A stretch of DNA of 64,000 nucleotides from Ewingella sp963519305 (lineage in GTDB: Bacteria > Pseudomonadota > Gammaproteobacteria > Enterobacterales > Enterobacteriaceae). Position 1 is the first letter of the stretch. Each line of letters opens with the position of its first letter. Below, piece by piece: positions 59,320-64,000 of the stretch. The position numbers and the translations under genes were made by a program. The notes under the pieces are model-generated. The model ran no database searches and was not told the DNA's origin. It worked only from the letters and a program-made list of their open reading frames with translations. The DNA is taken from assembly GCA_963519305.1 (NCBI GenBank), contig CAUQMS010000001.1, forward strand, positions 400,818 through 464,817. Direction: 5' to 3'.

Positions 59320-60240
59320 ATGAATTATTCACTCAGACAGCTTCGCATGTTTGTGGCCGTGGCCCGTTATCAGAGTTTTAGCCGGGCAGGGGATGCCATC
59401 GGGCTGAGTCAGTCGGCTATCAGTCACAGTATGAAGGAACTGGAAACCGAAATGAGCGTACGGTTACTGGACCGCACCACGCGTGAAGTGGTGCTGACGG
59501 ACGCCGGGCGCCGTCTGGCTAACCGCGTGGAGCCGCTGCTGGATGAGCTGCACGCTATGTTGCTCGATACGCGAAGTTTTGGTACCCAGCACAATGGCCG
59601 CGTGCGCATTGCCTCCAGTCAGACGATTTCTGCCCAACTGATGCCGCAGTGCATCGCCAGCGGAGGGCTGGAGTACCCGGAAATCCGTATCCTGTTGCGC
59701 GATCAGGCTCAGCGGCTGGTCCTTAACAGCGTGCGCAACGCGGAGGTGGATTTTGGCATTGTTATTGATCCCGGCGTCAGTGCCGATCTGGAGTGCGAGA
59801 CGATTCTGCACGAGCCTTTTCTGCTGCTGTGCCGCGATGACCACACGTTCGCCAGCCAGCCTTCGGTTAGCTGGAAAGAGCTCAATGGCTGTCCGCTGGT
59901 GTTGCAGGATTACGCGTCGGGTAGCCGGATGTTGATCGACAGTGCGCTGATGCAGCAGGGAGTAGAGGCGGAGATCGCCCAGGAGATAGGTCATCCGGCA
60001 ACACTGTTTCCGATGGTCGAAGCGGGTATTGGTATCAGCGTGCTTCCGGCGCTGGCGCTGCCGTTACCGCAGGGCAGCCAGCTGGTGGTGCGGCCTCTGA
60101 CGCCAGAAATCAACCGTGCGCTGATGCTGGTACGGCGAAAAAACCGTTCCCTTTCACCTGCGGCTCAGGCTATCTGGCAGGTTGTGAAACAGCAGGCGGC
60201 GCATCTCACTAAAAAACGCAGCCTGCACGGATTGCTTTAA
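59320..60240 (+). CDS. yfeR: LysR-type regulator YfeR
   Basis: YfeR is a LysR-family activator/repressor. The 306-residue protein has an N-terminal winged helix (residues 1-60, LRQLRMFVAVARYQSFSRAG and the recognition helix SQSAISHSMKELE) and a C-terminal substrate-binding domain from about 90 (GRVRIASSQTISAQLMP). The inducer is unknown; in Salmonella the homologue responds to osmolarity as I recall. It is divergent from yfeH. Confidence 0.92.
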   Translation: MNYSLRQLRMFVAVARYQSFSRAGDAIGLSQSAISHSMKELETEMSVRLLDRTTREVVLTDAGRRLANRVEPLLDELHAMLLDTRSFGTQHNGRVRIASSQTISAQLMPQCIASGGLEYPEIRILLRDQAQRLVLNSVRNAEVDFGIVIDPGVSADLECETILHEPFLLLCRDDHTFASQPSVSWKELNGCPLVLQDYASGSRMLIDSALMQQGVEAEIAQEIGHPATLFPMVEAGIGISVLPALALPLPQGSQLVVRPLTPEINRALMLVRRKNRSLSPAAQAIWQVVKQQAAHLTKKRSLHGLL

Positions 60241-60264
60241 CGCCGTTTCTGCCCGGAAAATGGG

Positions 60265-60603
60265 TCAGACATAAATATCGATCTGGCCGGAGGAGGCCGG
60301 TTTGTTAACACTTTTATCTTCGGCACTGTTTGCGGCCAGCTGAGCCTGTTCGGCCTTTTGCTCTGCTTTTTGCGCCTGCTGTTGCTGGATCTGCTGGATT
60401 TGTTCCTGCAACATCAAAATCTGCTGCTGAATAGATTCCACCTGCTTTTGAACTGCATCGGAATCCCCGCCGCCCTGGCTTAAATCTTTGATTTTTTGTG
60501 TCAGTTTTTGGATCTGTTGGGTCAGCTGCGCAATTTGCCCACCGCCGCCGCTGGATGACACGCCGCCCGCCGAGCTGGGCGTGGTTACGTTGATCGTCGT
60601 CAT
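60265..60603 (-). CDS. FlxA-like protein
   Basis: A 112-residue protein with a Ser/Gly-rich start, a long coiled-coil heptad region (about 22-85, rich in Gln: IAQLTQQIQKLTQKIKDLS, then IQQQILMLQEQIQQIQQQQ) and an end in QIDIYV. This matches the FlxA-like family, whose E. coli member is a class 3 flagellar-regulon gene of unknown role. GGAGG lies six bases before the ATG. A near-consensus sigma-28 promoter lies upstream at 60656-60682, which supports the link to flagella. Confidence 0.85.
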   Translation of the reverse strand: MTTINVTTPSSAGGVSSSGGGGQIAQLTQQIQKLTQKIKDLSQGGGDSDAVQKQVESIQQQILMLQEQIQQIQQQQAQKAEQKAEQAQLAANSAEDKSVNKPASSGQIDIYV

Positions 60604-60655
60604 TATTGCCTCCGTTAAGGGTTCAACCTGCTTTACACGTGATTGTGCTCAACAG

Positions 60656-60682
60656 GTATCGGCGGCCGGTTTGGGAACTTTA
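60656..60682 (-). promoter_or_regulatory. Sigma-28 (FliA) promoter of the flxA-like gene
   Basis: On the reverse strand TAAAGTTC (60675-60682), then exactly 11 bases, then GCCGATAC (60656-60663). The consensus is TAAAGTTT-N11-GCCGATAA, so 14 of 16 positions match with the right spacing. It lies about 53 bases upstream of the start codon. Confidence 0.88.
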
Positions 60683-60699
60683 TGCTGTTTTCGCAATCC

Positions 60700-61254
60700 T
60701 TACATTTTCAGCTGCAGGCGCGGCCAGCGGGTTAGCCAATCCTTACTTGAGGCTCTCTCCAGCATCACTTGCGGGTTGCCGTGGCGCGGGTTTGCCGTGA
60801 TGCTGAATTCAAACAGTTCAGCCGTGCCTAAGGGGGCGACCAGTTCCACCGCACCGTCCGGGCTCAGCGCCGCACCAATCACGGTCTCCGTTTCCACCCA
60901 ATAGCTCATGGCTTCACTGCTGGAAGAGTAGGGTGAATGGTTATGCATCACATGCATTCGGGCCTGATTTTTCACCGACCACGGCAGCGCAGCGGCCTGG
61001 TTCAAACGCTGTTCAAGCCGTTTTTCGGTTTCCACGAGGACATCCCGTGAATCAAAATAGATCACATCGATATCGTTAAGCGGCGTGGTCTGCGCTAAGT
61101 CATGCAGGCGATCCCACACCAGATTGCGCACAAATCCCGCCGCCAGACACCAGTCGTTTAGCCCCAACCCCTGTGCCGCTCGCAGTGCCAACATGCGCAT
61201 GGGATCCTGCTCAATCCAGCCAATAATAGTGTGTCGCCGTTGCTGCTCAGTCAT
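60700..61254 (-). CDS. Nucleotidyltransferase family protein (DUF925 type)
   Basis: A 184-residue protein that resembles the predicted nucleotidyltransferase group typified by CLAAGFVRNLVWDRLH and PLNDIDVIYFD. The latter holds the paired Asp residues of a polymerase-beta-like active site. The biological substrate is unknown. The start at 61254 has GAGGA seven bases upstream; longer openings are not supported. It lies on the reverse strand, upstream of the flxA-like gene. Confidence 0.82.
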   Translation of the reverse strand: MTEQQRRHTIIGWIEQDPMRMLALRAAQGLGLNDWCLAAGFVRNLVWDRLHDLAQTTPLNDIDVIYFDSRDVLVETEKRLEQRLNQAAALPWSVKNQARMHVMHNHSPYSSSSEAMSYWVETETVIGAALSPDGAVELVAPLGTAELFEFSITANPRHGNPQVMLERASSKDWLTRWPRLQLKM

Positions 61255-61435
61255 TGGTTTTCCTCGTATTTTCGGATGCGTAGAGTGTAAACCAGCAAGA
61301 TGACAAAACGGAAAGAGTGAAAGGCAACTGCACGGGGCTGTACTGCGCGCGGAGAACGTGGCTATTATCATTTCTGTCTGCCTGCTTTTTGTTCGCTGCT
61401 TTTGATATCCAGAACCCGTCAGCCTGAGGAGCGTT

Positions 61436-62815
61436 ATGTATCAAACCACGTTGAGCCACCGCAGCTATCTGTTTCGCGACCTTAAGGATTTGATGGCGAA
61501 AGCGTCCCCGGCACGTTCCGGTGATTATCTGGCGCAAGTTGCCGCCGGCAGCGCAGAAGAGCGCATGGCCGCCAAAATGGCGCTGGCTGAGTTGCCGCTA
61601 AAAACTTTCCTGCAACAGCTGCTCATCCCCTATGAAAGCGACGAAGTGACACGGCTGATCATCGATACTCACGACGTTCGGGCGTTTGCTTTGATTTCAC
61701 ATCTTACTGTAGGGGATTTTCGTGACTGGCTGCTGAGTGAAAAAACCGACAGTGCCCTGCTGGCCCGCGTCGCGAAGGGCATTACCCCGGAAATGGCCGC
61801 CGCCGTCAGTAAATTAATGCGCAATCAGGACCTGATTCTGGTGGCGAAAAAATGCCGCGTGATCACCCGTTTTCGCAATACCCTTGGCTTGCCCGGACAC
61901 ATGAGCGTGCGGCTGCAACCCAATCATCCAACTGATAATTTACAGGGTATCGCGGCCAGTATGCTTGACGGGCTGCTGTACGGTTCGGGGGATGCGGTCA
62001 TTGGCATTAATCCGGCCAGCGACAGTCTGCCGCTGCTGGAAAACCTGAATTACATGCTTGACGATATTATCTCGCGATTTGAGATCCCCACGCAGTCTTG
62101 TGTGCTCACGCATGTTACCAACACCATCAAACTGGTGGAACGCGGTGCGCCGGTTGATCTGGTGTTTCAGTCGATTGCCGGAACCGAAGCGGCCAACAGC
62201 GGCTTTGGCATTAATCTGGCGCTGCTGGCGGAAGCGCAGCAGGCGGCGCTAAGCCTTAACCGCGGAACGCTTGGAAATAACGTGATGTATTTCGAAACCG
62301 GTCAGGGCAGTTGTCTGTCGGCCAATGCGCATTTCGGCGTCGATCAGCAGACGTGTGAAGCACGGGCTTATGCGATTGCACGGCATTTCTCGCCGCTGCT
62401 TATCAACACCGTGGTGGGGTTTATCGGGCCGGAATATCTTTATGACGGCAAACAAATTATCCGCGCCGGGCTGGAAGATCACTTTTGTGGCAAGTTGCTC
62501 GGTTTACCGCTGGGGTGCGACGTTTGCTACACCAACCATGCCGAAGCGGATCAGGATGATATGGACACGTTGCTCACCCTGCTGGGGACGGCCGGACTGA
62601 CGTTTCTGATTGGCGTGCCGGGTGCTGACGACATCATGCTCAACTACCAGAGCACGTCGTTCCACGATGCGCTCTATATCCGCGAGTTGCTGGGGCTGAA
62701 ACATGCGCCGGAATTTACCCTGTGGCTGGAGAAAATGCACATTCTTGACCCGCAGGGTCAGTTGCTGGACGCCCGTGCCTCCCACCCGTTATTGCAACTG
62801 AGGCCCGTCGTATGA
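61436..62815 (+). CDS. eutB: Ethanolamine ammonia-lyase large subunit
   Basis: EutB is the large subunit of the adenosylcobalamin-dependent lyase that splits ethanolamine to acetaldehyde and ammonia. The 459-residue product matches E. coli EutB (453), including VRLQPNHPTDNLQGIAASML, VGFIGPEYLYDGKQIIRAGL and CDVCYTNHAEADQDDMD. GAGGAG precedes the ATG. The eutC start overlaps the stop by four bases. No shell protein, transporter or reactivase gene is nearby. Confidence 0.95.
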   Translation: MYQTTLSHRSYLFRDLKDLMAKASPARSGDYLAQVAAGSAEERMAAKMALAELPLKTFLQQLLIPYESDEVTRLIIDTHDVRAFALISHLTVGDFRDWLLSEKTDSALLARVAKGITPEMAAAVSKLMRNQDLILVAKKCRVITRFRNTLGLPGHMSVRLQPNHPTDNLQGIAASMLDGLLYGSGDAVIGINPASDSLPLLENLNYMLDDIISRFEIPTQSCVLTHVTNTIKLVERGAPVDLVFQSIAGTEAANSGFGINLALLAEAQQAALSLNRGTLGNNVMYFETGQGSCLSANAHFGVDQQTCEARAYAIARHFSPLLINTVVGFIGPEYLYDGKQIIRAGLEDHFCGKLLGLPLGCDVCYTNHAEADQDDMDTLLTLLGTAGLTFLIGVPGADDIMLNYQSTSFHDALYIRELLGLKHAPEFTLWLEKMHILDPQGQLLDARASHPLLQLRPVV

Positions 62816-63621
62816 CCGATGAAACTGAAAAAGAGCGTTTGTCACTGATTCATCACAATCCGTGGGGGACGCTGCGTCAGTTCACCGCTGCACGTATTGC
62901 ATTGGGGCGCACCGGCTCGAGCCTGCCAACGGCCGAACTGCTGAAGTTTGGGCTGGCACATGCGCAGGCGAGAGACGCAGTTCATCTGCCTTTTGCCAGC
63001 GAAGAACTGGAAGCGCCTTTGCATCAGCTGGGGCTGAGCACCCTGACTGTTGCCAGTGCCGCCACGGACCGTGCGACCTATTTATGCCGTCCGGATCTTG
63101 GCAGGAAACTCAGCGCCAACAGCCGGGACATGTTGTCCCGCCACGGTGACAGGCGGGCCGATCTGATGCTGGTGGTGGCTGACGGACTTTCTTCCAAAGC
63201 GGTTCACCGGCAGGCTGTCCCGCTGATTGCCGCGTTGCTGCCGTATCTGCAACGCCTTGGTTTAACGCTGGGTCCGGTAGTGCTGGCGCATCAGTCGCGC
63301 GTCGCACTGGGAGACGATATTGCCGAAGTGATGCAGGCGAAAGCGGTCGCCATGCTGATTGGCGAGCGGCCGGGGCTGTCATCTCCCGACAGTTTAGGTA
63401 TTTACATGACCTGGGGGCCGCATACGAAAAGGCTGGAGTCAGAGCGTAACTGTATTTCGAATGTGCGTCCTGAAGGTCTGGATCATCCGCAGGCAGCCTT
63501 CAAACTGGCCTGGCTGCTGGAGCAGGCATTTCAACGGCAGTTATCCGGAGTGAATTTGAAAGATGAGAGTGACAATCCGGCATTGCATAATAAAGTGATG
63601 CCGATGTTTAAGCTGGAGTAG
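62812..63621 (+). CDS. eutC: Ethanolamine ammonia-lyase small subunit
   Basis: EutC completes the lyase and contributes to cobalamin binding. The 269 residues show DRATYLCRPDLGRKL, ADGLSSKAVHRQAVPL, and GERPGLSSPDSLGIYMTWGP with ERNCISNVRPEGL, all EutC hallmarks. The N-terminus is shorter than E. coli EutC (295), lacking much of its variable lead. It is translationally coupled to eutB by an ATGA overlap. Confidence 0.95.
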   Translation: MTDETEKERLSLIHHNPWGTLRQFTAARIALGRTGSSLPTAELLKFGLAHAQARDAVHLPFASEELEAPLHQLGLSTLTVASAATDRATYLCRPDLGRKLSANSRDMLSRHGDRRADLMLVVADGLSSKAVHRQAVPLIAALLPYLQRLGLTLGPVVLAHQSRVALGDDIAEVMQAKAVAMLIGERPGLSSPDSLGIYMTWGPHTKRLESERNCISNVRPEGLDHPQAAFKLAWLLEQAFQRQLSGVNLKDESDNPALHNKVMPMFKLE

Positions 63622-63647
63622 GTGAATTAAGTTCTGAAACGCAGAAA

Positions 63648-63678
63648 CGAAAAAAGCGCCAAAGGGCGCTTTTCTCTA
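63648..63678. terminator. Terminator after eutC (first copy of a duplicated element)
   Basis: AAAAAAGCGCC-AAA-GGGCGCTTTT hairpin, 27 bases past eutC. The same 31-base element recurs at 63831-63861 with one substitution. Confidence 0.85.
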
Positions 63679-63695
63679 CTCTCTGTAATAAGGAG

Positions 63696-63714
63696 TGGTG
63701 GGCCGTGCTGGATT
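63696..63714 (-). repeat. Duplicated 3' end of tRNA-Lys
   Basis: TGGTGGGCCGTGCTGGATT repeats exactly the 3' end (CCA, acceptor strand, part of the T arm) of the tRNA-Lys at 63865-63883. The sequence then diverges. With the duplicated terminator it marks a tRNA-end duplication 169 bases from the intact gene. Confidence 0.85.
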
Positions 63715-63830
63715 GATTCGGCCTTGGGCCTCACCCTGCGGGCAACGCTGGCGCGTTGTCGTCTCGCTTCGCTCGGCTCGAACCAGCAGCTGGTTCGCCT
63801 CCATCACGGATTTATTCCAGATTTCACATG

Positions 63831-63861
63831 CGAAAAAAGCGCCAAAAGGCGCTTTTCTCTA
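63831..63861 (-). terminator. Terminator after tRNA-Lys (second copy)
   Basis: AAAAAAGCGCC-AAA-AGGCGCTTTT hairpin just past the tRNA-Lys 3' end on the reverse strand. It should end the valine/lysine tRNA transcript. Confidence 0.85.
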
Positions 63862-63864
63862 AAT

Positions 63865-63940
63865 TGGTGGGCCGTGCTGGATTCGAACCAGCGACCAATT
63901 GATTAAAAGTCAACTGCTCTACCAACTGAGCTAACGGCCC
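63865..63940 (-). tRNA. lysV: tRNA-Lys (anticodon TTT)
   Basis: A 76-base gene on the reverse strand. The acceptor stem is GGGCCGT paired with ACGGCCC. The D arm starts AGCTCAGTTGG, the anticodon loop is CTTTTAA with anticodon TTT at 63905-63907, the T arm has GGTTCGAATC, and the CCA is encoded. The location after a valine tRNA matches E. coli lysV in the valUXY-lysV cluster. Confidence 0.93.
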
Positions 63941-63947
63941 GCAGAAG

Positions 63948-64000
63948 TGGTGGGCGATGACGGGTTCGAACCGCCGACCCCCTCCGTGTAAAGGAGATGC
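63948..64000 (-). tRNA. tRNA-Val (anticodon TAC), cut by window edge
   Basis: The 3' 53 bases of a reverse-strand tRNA. The anticodon stem-loop reads CTCC-TTTACAC-GGAG with anticodon TAC, the variable loop and T arm (GGTTCGAACC) follow, and CCA is encoded. The sequence matches enterobacterial tRNA-Val(TAC), the gene just before lysV in the valUXY-lysV cluster. The 5' part lies beyond the right edge. Confidence 0.9.

Noticed and set aside
63724..63906. Open frame encoding a protein ending WAVLDSNQRPID
   Set aside because: It runs antisense into tRNA-Lys; this tail is a well-known spurious translation of tRNA genes.

Overview
The window is a stretch of chromosome from a Gram-negative enterobacterium of the order Enterobacterales. 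Protein sequences and gene order follow the Escherichia coli 53-56 min region closely: upp-uraA-hda, gcvR-dapA-bamC-purC, tmcA-dapE-ypfM-acrD, tktB-talA-maeB, hemF-amiA, cysPUWAM, ptsHI-crr, cysK-cysZ-zipA-ligA, and the valine/lysine tRNA cluster. Several departures from E. coli (a two-component system between cysM and crr, an M15 peptidase in the dapE operon, eutBC alone beside the tRNA cluster, no eut operon next to hemF) make a Rahnella/Ewingella/Serratia-like member of the Yersiniaceae the likeliest source. This is inferred from sequence and synteny recalled from memory; no search was run. There are no insertion sequences, prophage genes or CRISPR arrays.

Layout. 1-10.9 kb: start of ppk, then speG, the purMN operon with a PurR box, the upp-uraA pyrimidine salvage pair behind a UTP-sensitive type promoter, hda with a probable CTG start, yfgD, bepA, perM, and the gcvR-bcp pair. 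11-20.7 kb: dapA-bamC, purC, ypfJ, yeaL-tmcA, ypfH, and the reverse-strand group yffB-dapE-M15 peptidase-ypfN. 21-29.3 kb is the least conserved part: a TPR protein, the 19-residue protein YpfM, a possible decayed membrane-protein gene, the AcrD efflux pump, a small winged-helix protein, nudK, and two exported proteins (DUF3298 and DUF1176 types). 29.4-38.6 kb: tktB-talA, maeB, a nucleoside hydrolase, and amiA-hemF-yaiI.

38.9-54.6 kb: ypeA, a YgiW-type protein, yfeZ, yfeYX, then a sulfur and sugar-transport block. It holds the sulfate/thiosulfate importer cysPUWA, cysM, a CpxR/CpxA-like two-component system, crr-ptsI-ptsH, cysK and cysZ. 54.8-64 kb: zipA-ligA-ypeB, the divergent yfeH/yfeR pair, a flxA-like gene with a near-consensus sigma-28 promoter, a nucleotidyltransferase-like gene, eutBC, and the tRNA-Lys and tRNA-Val genes at the right edge.

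The genes work together in recognisable pathways: purine synthesis (purM, purN, purC), pyrimidine salvage (upp, uraA, nucleoside hydrolase), lysine/diaminopimelate synthesis (dapA, dapE), cysteine synthesis (cysPUWA, cysM, cysK, cysZ), pentose phosphate metabolism (tktB, talA), and envelope and division functions (bamC, bepA, amiA, zipA).

I did not find a convincing new multi-gene system. The most interesting signals are regulatory or non-coding: the upp initiation region, the CTG start of hda, a hairpin covering the hemF start, a 20-bp tandem repeat before cysM, a REP-like repeat family, the sigma-28 promoter of the flxA-like gene, and a duplicated tRNA-Lys 3' end plus terminator.
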